Positions 52,859 through 61,775 of a stretch of 64,000 nucleotides of DNA are shown in pieces. The notes under the pieces were generated by a model. It was given only the letters and a program-made list of their open reading frames with translations, had not been told where the DNA came from and searched no databases. The position numbers and the translations under genes were made by a program. Each line of letters starts with the position of its first letter. The first letter of the stretch is position 1. The DNA comes from Christensenellaceae bacterium (GTDB lineage: Bacteria; Bacillota; Clostridia; Christensenellales; CAG-138): assembly GCA_031261085.1 (NCBI GenBank), contig JAISKB010000022.1:1-64000 (forward strand), read 5' to 3'.

Positions 52859-53503
52859 TTACGCTTTCTTTTGTTTGCTCAGCACTTCGCCTTTGTATAT
52901 CCACACCTTGCAGCCGATGCGGCCATAGGTGGTGTGGGCTTCGGCGAAGCCGTACTCGATATCGGCGCGCATGGTCTGCAGCGGGATGGACCCGTCGTGG
53001 TACCCTTCGTTGCGCGCGATTTCGGCGCCGCCCAGGCGGCCCGAGCACAGGAGCTTGATACCCTTGGCGCCCGCTTTCATGGAGCGCTGCATCGCCTGCT
53101 TCATGGCACGGCGGAAGCTGATGCGCTTTTCGAGCTGCGCGGCGATATTTTCGGCCACGAGCTGGGCATTGGTATCGGGGTTGCGGACTTCCATGATGTT
53201 CACGTTCACGGGTTTGCCCACCAGCGCCGAAACATCCGCCTTGATGGCGTCTACGCCCAAGCCGCCCTTGCCTATCAGCATGCCGGGGCGCGCGGTGAAA
53301 ATGCTTACCGTCACTTTGTTGGCGGCGCGCTCGATTTCTATCTTAGAAACACCGGCGGAAAAATGCGCTTTCTTCAGGTGATCGCGGATCTTCCTATCCT
53401 CGATGAGGTAGTCGGAAAATTCCTTCTTCGAAGCGTACCAGCGGGTGTTCCAATCGCGGATAACGCCTACGCGGAAGCCATTCGGATTAACTTTTTGTCC
53501 CAT
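52859..53503 (-). CDS. rpsC: Ribosomal protein S3
   Basis: 214 residues. [26 protein letters not shown] start, KH domain ([18 protein letters not shown]), and [31 protein letters not shown]. Part of the mRNA entry tunnel. Confidence 0.97.
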   Translation of the reverse strand: MGQKVNPNGFRVGVIRDWNTRWYASKKEFSDYLIEDRKIRDHLKKAHFSAGVSKIEIERAANKVTVSIFTARPGMLIGKGGLGVDAIKADVSALVGKPVNVNIMEVRNPDTNAQLVAENIAAQLEKRISFRRAMKQAMQRSMKAGAKGIKLLCSGRLGGAEIARNEGYHDGSIPLQTMRADIEYGFAEAHTTYGRIGCKVWIYKGEVLSKQKKA

Positions 53504-53513
53504 ACTTTCCTCC

Positions 53514-53900
53514 TTATTTGGCCTGATCCAGGATCACGGTAATGTGGCTGGTGCGCTTGCGGATGCGGCTTGCGCTGCCTTTTGCGCGGGGGCGGAAACG
53601 CTTGAGCGTTGGGCCCTGGTTGGCAAAAACCTCTGCGACATACAGCGTATCGGCGGAAAGGCCCAGGTTGTTCTCCGCATTGGCTATGGCGCTGTTGAGC
53701 AGCTTGAGCACCGGCTCAGAGGCCGCTTTGGGCGTAAACTGCAATATGCCTTGCGCCTCTCGAACGCTTTTACCGCGGATCAAATCGATGACGATCTTGA
53801 TCTTGCGGGAGGAAATACGGATGTAGCGGGCAATCGCATGGGGACGCCTATCGGCGTTTTCACGGCGCGCCGCTGATTTGAGTTTGGATCTGGTTGCCAT
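53514..53900 (-). CDS. rplV: Ribosomal protein L22
   Basis: 128 residues. [23 protein letters not shown] and [22 protein letters not shown] (tunnel loop) are diagnostic. Ten more residues at the N terminus than the common form. Confidence 0.97.
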   Translation of the reverse strand: MATRSKLKSAARRENADRRPHAIARYIRISSRKIKIVIDLIRGKSVREAQGILQFTPKAASEPVLKLLNSAIANAENNLGLSADTLYVAEVFANQGPTLKRFRPRAKGSASRIRKRTSHITVILDQAK

Positions 53901-53917
53901 CTGGTTTGCCTCCTTCC

Positions 53918-54199
53918 TTACCTGCCGCCCGTGCTCTTTTCAGAGCCGCGGTGGCCACGGAATGTGCGGGTGGGGGCGAACTCGCCCAGCTTATGACCCA
54001 CCATCTCCTCGGTTACATATACAGGGACATGCTTCCTCCCATCGTGCACCGCAATGGTATGACCTACCATATCGGGGAAGATGGTGGAGGCGCGCGACCA
54101 TGTTTTAATCACGGTCTTTTTGCCGCTCTGGTTCATATCCTGTACGCGTTTGAGCAAACGCGCTTCAATAAACGGGCCTTTCTTAATTGACCTGCTCAT
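53918..54199 (-). CDS. rpsS: Ribosomal protein S19
   Basis: 93 residues. [23 protein letters not shown] start, [29 protein letters not shown] and TRTFRGHRG end. Head of the 30S subunit. Confidence 0.98.
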   Translation of the reverse strand: MSRSIKKGPFIEARLLKRVQDMNQSGKKTVIKTWSRASTIFPDMVGHTIAVHDGRKHVPVYVTEEMVGHKLGEFAPTRTFRGHRGSEKSTGGR

Positions 54200-54217
54200 G
54201 CTGTACTCCTTTCCCTA

Positions 54218-55051
54218 TCACTTACCGTCCCTGCGGCGGACGATGAACTTGTCGTTGACGTTCTTTGTCTTGCGGGTTTTATATCCGAGCGCGGGCTTAC
54301 CCCAAGGGGTAACCGGGCCGGGATGGCCGATGGGGCTTTTGCCCTCGCCGCCGCCGTGCGGGTGATCGCACGGGTTCATGACGGAACCGCGTACCGTGGG
54401 GCGGAAGCCTTTGTGCCGGGTACGGCCGGCTTTGCCCAGCATGATGTTGCCGTGATCCGCATTGCCCACCTGGCCGATGGTCGCCTTGGCGTTCATCGGG
54501 ATGCGGCGAACCTCGCCGCTGGGCAGGCGAACCTGCGCATACGCGCCCTCTTTGGCCATGAGCTGCGCGGCGTTGCCCGCCGAGCGCACCAGCTGCGCGC
54601 CCTTGCCAGGCTTAAGCTCGATGCAGTGTATCATGGTACCCACGGGGATGTTCTTGATTTCGAGCGCGTTGCCTACTTTAATATCGGCGCCTTCGCCGGA
54701 GAGCAGCGTGTCGCCTACCTGCAGGCCCAGCGGTGCGATGATGTAGCGCTTTTCGCCATCCGCATAGTGCAGCAGTGCGATGTTGGCGCTGCGGTTGGGG
54801 TCGTACTCGATGGTAGCGACCTTGGCGGGAACGGCATCTTTATTGCGCTTAAAGTCGATGATGCGGTACTTGCGCCTTGCGCCGCCGCCGCGATGCCGCA
54901 CGGTGATGCGGCCCTGGTTGTTGCGGCCGCCCGAGGAACGAAGGTCTTCGAGCAGGGAACGTTCCGGCGTGGTGCAGGTGATCTCTTCAAAAGCGGAAAC
55001 CGTCATGCCGCGTTGGCCCGGCGTTGTCGGCTTAATCTTTCTGATTGCCAT
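54218..55051 (-). CDS. rplB: Ribosomal protein L2
   Basis: 277 residues. [21 protein letters not shown], the universally conserved [15 protein letters not shown] with the functional His, and RTKHKGFRP-like [13 protein letters not shown]. Needed for subunit joining and peptidyl transfer. Confidence 0.98.
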   Translation of the reverse strand: MAIRKIKPTTPGQRGMTVSAFEEITCTTPERSLLEDLRSSGGRNNQGRITVRHRGGGARRKYRIIDFKRNKDAVPAKVATIEYDPNRSANIALLHYADGEKRYIIAPLGLQVGDTLLSGEGADIKVGNALEIKNIPVGTMIHCIELKPGKGAQLVRSAGNAAQLMAKEGAYAQVRLPSGEVRRIPMNAKATIGQVGNADHGNIMLGKAGRTRHKGFRPTVRGSVMNPCDHPHGGGEGKSPIGHPGPVTPWGKPALGYKTRKTKNVNDKFIVRRRDGK

Positions 55052-55069
55052 AGGTGTGTGCCCCCTTCC

Positions 55070-55366
55070 TTACTGGGTGATGCTATCGAAGAACTCGATG
55101 CCTTTGGAGTCCTTCTTCAGCTTCACATACGCTTTTTTTACGGAAGGACGGCGGCCTTCGTGCGCGCCCTGCCGCTTGATTTTGCCCAGCACATTAACCG
55201 TGTGGACGCTATCGACCTTTACGCCAAAAACCTCTTCAACGGCTTGCTTTACTTCCGTTTTGCTGGCCTTCTTATCAACGATGAAGGTATATACCTTGGA
55301 AGGAAGGAAATCATAGCTCTTTTCGGTAAGAACGGGCCGTATGATAATATCGTGAGCGTTCTGCAT
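55070..55366 (-). CDS. rplW: Ribosomal protein L23
   Basis: 98 residues. [47 protein letters not shown] is typical. It docks trigger factor and SRP at the tunnel exit. Start overlaps the rplD stop (TAATG). Confidence 0.97.
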   Translation of the reverse strand: MQNAHDIIIRPVLTEKSYDFLPSKVYTFIVDKKASKTEVKQAVEEVFGVKVDSVHTVNVLGKIKRQGAHEGRRPSVKKAYVKLKKDSKGIEFFDSITQ

Positions 55367-55986
55367 TACGCATACACCTCCTCGATTTTGGCAAGCGAAT
55401 CCTTGGTGAGGATCAACGTGTCGTACTTGAGTATTTCGTAAACGTTCAGCGTGCCCACCAGGGTGGTTTTCACATTGGGGATGTTGCCGGTAGCCCGCTC
55501 TACGATTTCATCCCGCTCGGGCAAAACCACGAGCGCTTTGTTGGCCTTTATGGCCGCGAGCACCTTAATCATCTCCTTGGTTTTGGGGGCCGCTATATCC
55601 AGCGCGTCAAACACGATGACGGCTTTATCGTTGGCCTTGGCGGAGAGCGCGCTCTTCATGGCAAGGCGCTTTACCTTCTTGTTGACGCTGATGCGGTAAT
55701 CCCGCGGCTTGGGCGCAAACACCACGCCGCCGTGCGTCCACTGCGGGGAGCGGATGGAGCCTTGACGGGCGCGGCCCGTACCCTTTTGACGCCACGGCTT
55801 AATGCCGCCGCCGCGCACCTCGGCGCGGGTGAGGGCGCTTTGGGTGCCCTGACGCTGGTTGGCCAAATACGCGCGCACAACCGTGTGCAGAACCGTCGCG
55901 TTGACTTCCTGCGCGAAAATGGCGTCGCTCAGCTTCACCTTGCCGATCTTCTCGCCGGCAATATTGTACAATGCAACACTAGGCAT
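55366..55986 (-). CDS. rplD: Ribosomal protein L4
   Basis: 206 residues. [48 protein letters not shown] is the conserved extended loop reaching the tunnel. In several bacteria free L4 represses the S10 operon through its leader. Confidence 0.97.
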   Translation of the reverse strand: MPSVALYNIAGEKIGKVKLSDAIFAQEVNATVLHTVVRAYLANQRQGTQSALTRAEVRGGGIKPWRQKGTGRARQGSIRSPQWTHGGVVFAPKPRDYRISVNKKVKRLAMKSALSAKANDKAVIVFDALDIAAPKTKEMIKVLAAIKANKALVVLPERDEIVERATGNIPNVKTTLVGTLNVYEILKYDTLILTKDSLAKIEEVYA

Positions 55987-56000
55987 TCTTGCTTCCTCCT

Positions 56001-56627
56001 TTACTTAACCGACTCACGAACCATAACCAAGCCGCCCTTTGCGCCGGGGATGGCGCCCTTAATCAGCAGCAGGTTGCGGTCGGCATCCACACGCACCACC
56101 TCGAGGTTTTGCACGGTAGAGCGCTCGAAGCCCATATGACCGGGCAGATGCTTGGAACGGAATACCTCGCCGGGGTAAGAGCAGGCGCCCATGGAACCGG
56201 CTACGCGGTAGGAGTGGGAACCGTGCGTTTTGCGCCCGCGGGCTTGATTCCAACGCTTGATGTTACCCGCAAAGCCTTTGCCCTTGCTGGTGCCCGTTAC
56301 GTCTACCGCATCGCCGTTTGCGAAGATGTCAGCTTTGATGACCTGTCCTACCTCGAAAGCAGCGGTATCATCGAACTTAAACTCGCGGGTATAGCGGTGG
56401 GCCTGCGCGCCGGCCTTTTTGAAGTGGCCGAGCATGGGCTTGGTGCAGAGCTTTTCGCGGATGGGCTTGAAGGCGACCTGTACGGCCTCATAGCCATCAT
56501 GTTCCTGGGTTTTCTTTTGCACAACGGGGCAGGGGCCGGCCAAAACCACGCTTACGGGAATCATGGTGCCGTCTTCCCTAAACAACTGCGTCATGCCGAC
56601 TTTGGTGCCCAAAATAGCTTTTTTCAT
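56001..56627 (-). CDS. rplC: Ribosomal protein L3
   Basis: 208 residues. [28 protein letters not shown] start and [30 protein letters not shown] (the conserved loop toward the peptidyl-transferase centre). CGGAGGTGAAC precedes the ATG. Confidence 0.98.
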   Translation of the reverse strand: MKKAILGTKVGMTQLFREDGTMIPVSVVLAGPCPVVQKKTQEHDGYEAVQVAFKPIREKLCTKPMLGHFKKAGAQAHRYTREFKFDDTAAFEVGQVIKADIFANGDAVDVTGTSKGKGFAGNIKRWNQARGRKTHGSHSYRVAGSMGACSYPGEVFRSKHLPGHMGFERSTVQNLEVVRVDADRNLLLIKGAIPGAKGGLVMVRESVK

Positions 56628-56646
56628 CTTTGTTCACCTCCGAAAC

Positions 56647-56955
56647 TCAAAGCTTTATCTCGATGTCGACACCGGCGGGAAGATCGAGCTTCATCAGCGC
56701 ATCCACCGTTTTGGCGGAAGGCTGCAGTATGTCGATCAGGCGCTTATGGGTACGCATCTCGAATTGCTCGCGGCTATCTTTATATTTGTGGGGCGAGCGG
56801 AGAATGGTAACGATTTCTTTCTCGGTAGGAAGGGGGATGGGGCCGGATACGCGTGCGCCGGTCCGTTTGGCCGTATCGACGATTTTTTCGGCGCTCTGGT
56901 CAATCAAATCGTGCTCATAGGCCTTGAGCTTAATGCGAATCTTTTGGTTTGCCAT
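56647..56955 (-). CDS. rpsJ: Ribosomal protein S10
   Basis: 102 residues, standard length. [34 protein letters not shown] and [39 protein letters not shown] are diagnostic. Also NusE in antitermination. First gene of the series; ATG 56955 with AGGAGGAGC. rpsL, rpsG, fusA and tuf are not upstream. Confidence 0.98.
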   Translation of the reverse strand: MANQKIRIKLKAYEHDLIDQSAEKIVDTAKRTGARVSGPIPLPTEKEIVTILRSPHKYKDSREQFEMRTHKRLIDILQPSAKTVDALMKLDLPAGVDIEIKL

Positions 56956-57026
56956 ATTATTTTGCTCCTCCTTTAAAGTATCGGGCAGTACACGCACTCG
57001 AGTGTTTCTTTTTAAAAATACTCGCG

Positions 57027-57045
57027 CGGGCAAGCCCGTTGCCCG
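57027..57045 (-). promoter_or_regulatory. Hairpin in the S10-operon leader
   Basis: On the leader RNA a 7-bp GC-rich stem with 5-nt loop, then CGCGAGTATTTTT. The T run begins 8 nt after the stem, too far for a canonical terminator, so attenuation or L4-type autoregulation is only a possibility. Confidence 0.3.
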
Positions 57046-57157
57046 TTTGTGGGCGCCCCGCGGAAATTACCCGGATGGCAATAGCCGGCAACCTCCCGCC
57101 TGGGCTGATTTCGCATATAACACGCGAAAACAGCTGCGCTTTTTGCGCAACGTGTTT

Positions 57158-57186
57158 ATATTACATGAAAAACACCGCAAGCGCAA
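57158..57186 (-). promoter_or_regulatory. Promoter of the S10-spc-alpha series
   Basis: Minus strand: TTGCGC (57186-57181), 17-nt spacer, TAATAT (57163-57158), 203 bp upstream of rpsJ. An A/T-rich tract (runs of A and T at 57187-57210) lies just upstream, like an UP element. Confidence 0.55.
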
Positions 57187-57408
57187 GCTTTTTTTTAAGT
57201 TTTTTGGATTTATTTTGAAATGTCCACGCACCCGCGTGTTTCATGCTATATGTTGTGGTATGAGTTGGTGTGGGATACAAGGGTTTTGTGCCCATCCCCC
57301 GCCAAAGCATAACCCGTTTCCAATTTTTCCGAAATGGTATGAAACGGATTCTCTCTGCGGGGCAAGGGAAGAAGCCTCCATAATATCTTATTCCCTCCAT
57401 GCGAGGGG

Positions 57409-57462
57409 GTCTGGAGGCGTAGCAACGCCTCCAGACGGGGTGCGGGGACAGGAGTCCCCGCA
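57409..57462. repeat. Two adjacent perfect hairpins, repeat-element-like
   Basis: GTCTGGAGGCGT-AGCA-ACGCCTCCAGAC (57409-57436, 12-bp stem) and TGCGGGGAC-AGGA-GTCCCCGCA (57441-57462, 9-bp stem) stand 4 bp apart, both with 4-nt loops and no U-tract. This looks like a small dispersed palindromic (REP/BIME-like) element between convergent-spaced operons of the same strand. Confidence 0.6.
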
Positions 57463-57473
57463 AAACGTTTCCT

Positions 57474-57500
57474 AAAAAGCCCCCTCACAGTGAGAGCGGG
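57474..57500 (-). terminator. Terminator after the CoA operon
   Basis: On the minus strand a stem CTCAC-T-GTGAG extended by G-C/G-T pairs is followed by GGGGGCTTTTTAGG, 18 bp past the crotonase stop codon. Confidence 0.5.
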
Positions 57501-57517
57501 TTAAGGGTGGAAACCCA

Positions 57518-58333
57518 TCACTCCTTGCAATCGAAGTAGCTGTTCATCCATTTTAGCGCCGCACGCATACCGTCGCGTTCGGCAACCTCATTGAACTTTT
57601 GACGTTCCTCCGGAACCATCAACATGCTCAGCGCGCACATATCCATGCCCCAATGGTCGATGGTATCATACCCTTGCAGCTCCATCGTTTTGTTGCACAG
57701 CTGCTTAATCATGCGCATCGTTTCCTTCGGCAAGCGCGAAAGCTTTTTGGCCAGCAGCATATATTCCTTCTCAAAATCCGCCTGGGGCACAACCTTGTAG
57801 ACCAGCCCCATCTCCTGCGCCTTATAGGCGTCATAGCGTTCGCCCAGCATAAGGGAGGCTTTGGCCTGGCTCACCGTATTAAACGACCAGATCGTGCGCA
57901 CCAAGGGCATCATGCAGTGACGTATTTGGGGCGTGCCAAACCTGGCCGTATCCGCCGCAATCACAAAGTCGGAAATCAGCGCCAGCTCGAAGCCCGCGCC
58001 CAAGCAGTAGCCATCCACCGCGCTCACGGTAGGCTTGGGCAAGTGAAACAGCTTTTTATAGGACTGCAATTCCTCCTGCAGCCTATCCCACCGATGATAG
58101 ATGGGTTCCTCGCCTTTTTTAAGGTCGGTTCCCACATCGAAGCCGGAGGAGAAGTTATCTCCTTGGCCGCGCAGCAGCAGCACGCGGATGTCGTCATCCT
58201 TTGCCACCATGTCCGCCACGCGCTCCAGCTCCGCATAGGATTCCGCCGTAACGGCGTTGAGCTTTTGCGGCCTGTTTAGCGTAACGATGGCGATATGATC
58301 CTTTACTTCAAATAATATGTTATTAAATTCCAT
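57518..58333 (-). CDS. Crotonase-family enoyl-CoA hydratase/isomerase, Gln at one catalytic site
   Basis: 271 residues acting on an acyl-CoA. Oxyanion-hole segments: GQGDNFSSGFDVGTD (56-70) and VDGYCLGAGFELAL (106-119). Compared with enoyl-CoA hydratase, the first catalytic Glu is kept (Glu116 in FELA) but the second, 20 residues on, is Gln136 (TPQIRH). This fits crotonases with other chemistry (isomerisation, decarboxylation or hydrolysis). ATG 58333 with GGAGGCATC. Last of three CoA genes. Confidence 0.82.
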   Translation of the reverse strand: MEFNNILFEVKDHIAIVTLNRPQKLNAVTAESYAELERVADMVAKDDDIRVLLLRGQGDNFSSGFDVGTDLKKGEEPIYHRWDRLQEELQSYKKLFHLPKPTVSAVDGYCLGAGFELALISDFVIAADTARFGTPQIRHCMMPLVRTIWSFNTVSQAKASLMLGERYDAYKAQEMGLVYKVVPQADFEKEYMLLAKKLSRLPKETMRMIKQLCNKTMELQGYDTIDHWGMDMCALSMLMVPEERQKFNEVAERDGMRAALKWMNSYFDCKE

Positions 58334-58360
58334 GGGGATGCCTCCAATCCAGTCGCACCA

Positions 58361-59527
58361 TCAAATGATGTTTCTATTGCGGTAATCGTCATACTCGGCG
58401 CGATCCATGCCCAGCAGCTCCAAGTATACTTCTTCATTATGCTCGCCGATTTCCGGCGGGCGCGTATACTGTTCTACCGGCCGCTCCGAAAGCTTGACCG
58501 GGCTCGCGATATACGGCACGGGACCTACGCCGGGTATATCGATATCGATGATTTGGTTGTTTGCGCGCAATTGCGGGTTCGCCAATATCCGTTTCTGGTT
58601 CGCAACAACAGCGACGGGCAGAGCGGCCTTTGCGAAGATTTCTTCCACCTCATCGCAGGTCTTATCCGACATCCATTTTTCAATTGCGGCCAGCAGCTTG
58701 CTCACATCCCGCACGCGGGCTTCCATTTGATCATACTCCGGGTTGTTGAGCGCATCGTCGTTTAAGAATTCCCGCAGCCGCTTAAACATGGGCGTGGTTG
58801 CGGCGTTGATATAGATGTAACCGTCCTTTGCCTTAAGCACGCCGCGCGGTGCGGATTCCGGGGCCAATTCCAGCGGGCCGCCCATAGCGTAGCCGGCCAA
58901 AACGGGCGATTGCAGCACCACCATGCTATTGAGCATGGCCATATCCAAAAACTGCCCTCTCCCGGTGCGTTCCCGGTCGTAGAGCGCAAGCAGGATGCCA
59001 ATCGTAACATGGGTGGCCGTCATCGTATCGGAAATTGCGCCATGGCCGGTCCCGGGGCGTCCACCCGGCTCCGCCGGCGCCGTCATGCCGCTCATGGCCG
59101 AAACAACGCCGTCAAAGCTCACGCGGTCGCTATACGGGCCCGTTTGCCCAAACCCGGTAACCGAGGCCATGATGGCGCGTGGATTGATCTTTTTCACCTC
59201 GTCGTATGTAAGGCCCATCTTGGCCATAACGCCCACGCGGAAGTTTTCAACGATAACGTCGCATTTTTCTACCAGCTTGCGGAGCAAAGCCTTGCCCTCA
59301 TCGCTGCGAAAATCGACAGTAATACTCTTTTTATTGCGGTTGTACGCGGGGAAATACAAGCTGACGCCATCTTTCCAGGGCCCGAATAGACGGGTATCCT
59401 CGCCGGTGCCGGCCCGCTCCGCTTTGATGACCTCGGCGCCCATATCCGCCAAAATCATGGTGCAATAAGGCCCGGCAATATATCTTGAAAAGTCCAATAC
59501 CCGAATGCCCTCTAATATTCCGCCCAT
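58361..59527 (-). CDS. CaiB/BaiF-family (class III) CoA-transferase
   Basis: Moves CoA between carboxylic acids. 388 residues. LEGIRVLDFSRYIAGPYCTMILADMGAEVIK at the N terminus, VENFRVGVMAKMGL, GFGQTGPYSDR, and GAISDTMTA with the catalytic Asp167. ATG 59527 with AGGAGTGA was preferred over a GTG nine bases upstream. Between two crotonases, so it likely activates the imported acid for them. Carnitine/crotonobetaine-like or aromatic acids are possible; not decided. Confidence 0.88.
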   Translation of the reverse strand: MGGILEGIRVLDFSRYIAGPYCTMILADMGAEVIKAERAGTGEDTRLFGPWKDGVSLYFPAYNRNKKSITVDFRSDEGKALLRKLVEKCDVIVENFRVGVMAKMGLTYDEVKKINPRAIMASVTGFGQTGPYSDRVSFDGVVSAMSGMTAPAEPGGRPGTGHGAISDTMTATHVTIGILLALYDRERTGRGQFLDMAMLNSMVVLQSPVLAGYAMGGPLELAPESAPRGVLKAKDGYIYINAATTPMFKRLREFLNDDALNNPEYDQMEARVRDVSKLLAAIEKWMSDKTCDEVEEIFAKAALPVAVVANQKRILANPQLRANNQIIDIDIPGVGPVPYIASPVKLSERPVEQYTRPPEIGEHNEEVYLELLGMDRAEYDDYRNRNII

Positions 59528-59576
59528 TTTAATCACTCCTGACTACCTTAAATTCAAAATAAAATGTGTTTTATAC

Positions 59577-60392
59577 TCAACTTTTGCCAAACTTTTCATC
59601 CCGCCAGGCAAAAGCAGCTTTTAAGCCCTTTTCCGCGACCACATCGTTAAACGCCTGCGCCTCCGCGGATTTGCATACCAGTGAATAATGCGCCGCATCC
59701 AAGCTCATCTTGACGGCTTCCGGAACGCCCATCAAATCGTATGCCCTGTTTAAAGCGCGCTTGTTCAATTGCAGCGTGCCATAAGGCAGTTTGCACATGC
59801 GGCCGCACAGGTTGGCCACCACGGTATCGATTTCTTCCTCCGACACGACATAGTTGACCAAATTTGCACGCAACGCCGTTTGCGCATCGATTTTTTCGCC
59901 GGTTAACATAAGCTGCTTGCAGATGCGCAGGTCTATCACATAAGGCAGCATCAAATATTGGCTGGTTCCGCCAAATAGTATTTCCGGCTCCCCAAACATA
60001 GAATTTTCTGTACAGACAACCAAATCACAAGCCGTCATCATATCAAACGCGCCCGCAAGGCAATGCCCCTGCACCTGCGCGATAACAGGCTTCCCCATCT
60101 CCCATATGGTTTGGAACGCATTGTTGTTGGATTGCAGATGCGCCCTCCATTCTATGCCGTTTTGCGGTTTATGCCCCCTATCCGGCGAAAGGTCAAACCC
60201 GGAGGAAAACGCCTTGCCGCCGGCGCCCTTTATCACCACCACACGAACTTCATCATCCGCCTCGGTGCCAAGCAGCATGCGCCGCATTTCTATCAGCATG
60301 TCCTGCGTGAGCGCGTTATGCTTCTGCGGCCGGTTGAGGGTAATCGTGCCGACAAAATTTTCTTTCGAATAGAGAATATCTTTATGCTCCAC
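59577..60392 (-). CDS. Crotonase-family enoyl-CoA hydratase/isomerase, Asp at one catalytic site
   Basis: 271 residues, paralogue of the other crotonase. Oxyanion-hole segments GAGGKAFSSGFDL (56-68) and VQGHCLAGAFDMM (107-119). Here the first catalytic Glu position is Asp117 (AFDMM) and the second is kept as Glu137 (GEPEILFG). The start is GTG 60392 (GGGGT 9 nt upstream). First of the CoA genes, 260 bp after the binding-protein genes. Confidence 0.82.
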   Translation of the reverse strand: MEHKDILYSKENFVGTITLNRPQKHNALTQDMLIEMRRMLLGTEADDEVRVVVIKGAGGKAFSSGFDLSPDRGHKPQNGIEWRAHLQSNNNAFQTIWEMGKPVIAQVQGHCLAGAFDMMTACDLVVCTENSMFGEPEILFGGTSQYLMLPYVIDLRICKQLMLTGEKIDAQTALRANLVNYVVSEEEIDTVVANLCGRMCKLPYGTLQLNKRALNRAYDLMGVPEAVKMSLDAAHYSLVCKSAEAQAFNDVVAEKGLKAAFAWRDEKFGKS

Positions 60393-60577
60393 GTTTTTGT
60401 TACCCCAAATTCTTTAAAAATTGCTAAACGATCCCAATCGGCAAAAGAATCCCTGTTTGCCAATGTAGTTGACCTTATTAATTAAATTAAGTGCGAATCA
60501 AGCGCCTATTCATTCAGACCGCGGCAAAACAGCCTTGCTTTGAGAAACCGCGCCAACAGCTTGCGCTTTTGTTACAT

Positions 60578-60610
60578 GTGGCGGCCCATCGGCCTTTGCT
60601 GGGCCGCCAC
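60578..60610 (-). other. Stem-loop after the second BMP-type receptor gene
   Basis: Perfect 11-bp arms GTGGCGGCCCA/TGGGCCGCCAC with 11-nt loop, 41 bp past the receptor stop. No U-tract follows on either strand. Likely a 3'-protective or processing hairpin between receptor and CoA genes. Confidence 0.55.
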
Positions 60611-60651
60611 CGTTATATTGGGATTTGCGTTTTATGCAATGCCTTACCTTA

Positions 60652-61665
60652 CTAGTCTAAAACAAACTCCACTACGATTTCGCCCGCAAGTATCTTATCG
60701 AGCAAAACCTGAACCTTATCGCGTACATCCTGCGGCACTACATCGTTACAGTAAACGAAGTCGTTCACGCCTTCCGCATACCCATACATCTTCTGTACGC
60801 TCATCTCCAGCTTGCCTTCCTTGGCCTTTTCGATTACCTGCACCATCATCTTATCCGCATAGGTAAGCGCGGCGGCAATCTCTTTGCCGTTGGAAATCTC
60901 ATCGAAGTGGGTTTCGAATGCAATCGCGTACTTTGCGCCTTCCGCTTCGGCCGCAGCCTGCACCACGCCCGCGCTGGCGCCGCTGGCGGAGAAGCCGATT
61001 ACATCAAAGCCCTGCGCATACAGGTTTGCCGCCAGCTCACGCGTGATGGTGGTATCGGCAAAGGTATCCGCGATTACATATTTATCCTCGATATCCGGGT
61101 TTACATACTTTACGCCCTGCTGCCAACCGGCGGCCTGCTTTTGAATGGATTCAATCTCTTTGCCGCCGATAAAGCAAACCTTATTGGTCTGCGTCATATA
61201 GGCCGCGCAAGCGCCGGAAAGGAAGCCGTTTACCAAGCGGTCCCCGCCCTGGCCCTCTGTGATGTTTGGATACTCGGCTACGTTGTTGATCATGCCATCG
61301 TAGCTAAAGAACTGGATGTCCGGGTAATCCTTGGCAACGGCGATAGTCGCCTCCACATGGCCGCTGAACTGCGTCATAATCAAGTCGTAAATGCCCTGCT
61401 CCGCGAGCGCGCGGATCTTGGGTTCGTATTGGCTGGTTTCGGATACCTCTACCATCTTGATATTGACATCGTCATGCTCTTCGTTATACTTCGTTAGCGT
61501 CTCAACCATGTTGGAGAGCCAAACGGCCTGATCGAAGGGGTATATGGCACAAAATGCCACGTTGAATACGTCCTTTTGTTCCGTTTCTTTCGCTTTGGAA
61601 CCGCAACCGGCAGCCAACATGCCCAACATAAGAATGCACAGGGTGACGCTCAGAATCTTTTTCAT
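60652..61665 (-). CDS. BMP-type ABC substrate-binding lipoprotein, copy B
   Basis: 337 residues. Lipoprotein signal with LAAG-Cys21, then a type I binding fold: VAFCAIYPFDQAVWLSNMVE, YDLIMTQFSGHVEATIAVAKDYP, GGDRLVNGFLSGACAAYMTQTNKVCFIGGKE, AGWQQGVKYVNPD. Over half of its residues match the neighbouring copy A. It differs from the purine BMP protein at 22601, so the ligand may not be a nucleoside. ATG 61665 with AAAGGAGAAAG. Confidence 0.85.
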   Translation of the reverse strand: MKKILSVTLCILMLGMLAAGCGSKAKETEQKDVFNVAFCAIYPFDQAVWLSNMVETLTKYNEEHDDVNIKMVEVSETSQYEPKIRALAEQGIYDLIMTQFSGHVEATIAVAKDYPDIQFFSYDGMINNVAEYPNITEGQGGDRLVNGFLSGACAAYMTQTNKVCFIGGKEIESIQKQAAGWQQGVKYVNPDIEDKYVIADTFADTTITRELAANLYAQGFDVIGFSASGASAGVVQAAAEAEGAKYAIAFETHFDEISNGKEIAAALTYADKMMVQVIEKAKEGKLEMSVQKMYGYAEGVNDFVYCNDVVPQDVRDKVQVLLDKILAGEIVVEFVLD

Positions 61666-61700
61666 AGTCTTTCTCCTTTATGTGTAGTGTGGTTTATTCA

Positions 61701-61738
61701 AATGCGGCGGCCCGCCGTCCCGAGTGAACCGCCGCATT
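61701..61738 (-). other. Stem-loop between the two tandem receptor genes
   Basis: Perfect 10-bp arms AATGCGGCGG/CCGCCGCATT with 18-nt loop, in the 110-bp gap, and no U-tract. Confidence 0.55.
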
Positions 61739-61775
61739 GCATAATGCTATCGCTACAGGTTAAAATGGAAACAGA

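Larger units (their letters stand above)
56956..57517. other. Gene-free region: S10-operon leader, promoter, hairpins and terminator
   Basis: No gene is supported in these 562 bp. From left to right: about 200 nt of leader of the ribosomal transcript, containing the palindrome CACTCGAGTG (56995-57004) and hairpin CGGGCAA-GCCCG-TTGCCCG (57027-57045) with a T-rich run beyond it; the promoter (57158-57186); inverted repeat CCGTTTC/GAAACGG at about 57320-57355; two perfect hairpins (57409-57462); and the terminator of the CoA operon (57474-57500). Confidence 0.6.

Noticed and set aside
54323..55441. Long plus-strand open frame (about 370 codons)
   Set aside because: Antisense to rplB and rplW, which are beyond doubt.
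60578..60610. Calling the 11-bp hairpin an intrinsic terminator
   Set aside because: No U-tract follows on either strand.
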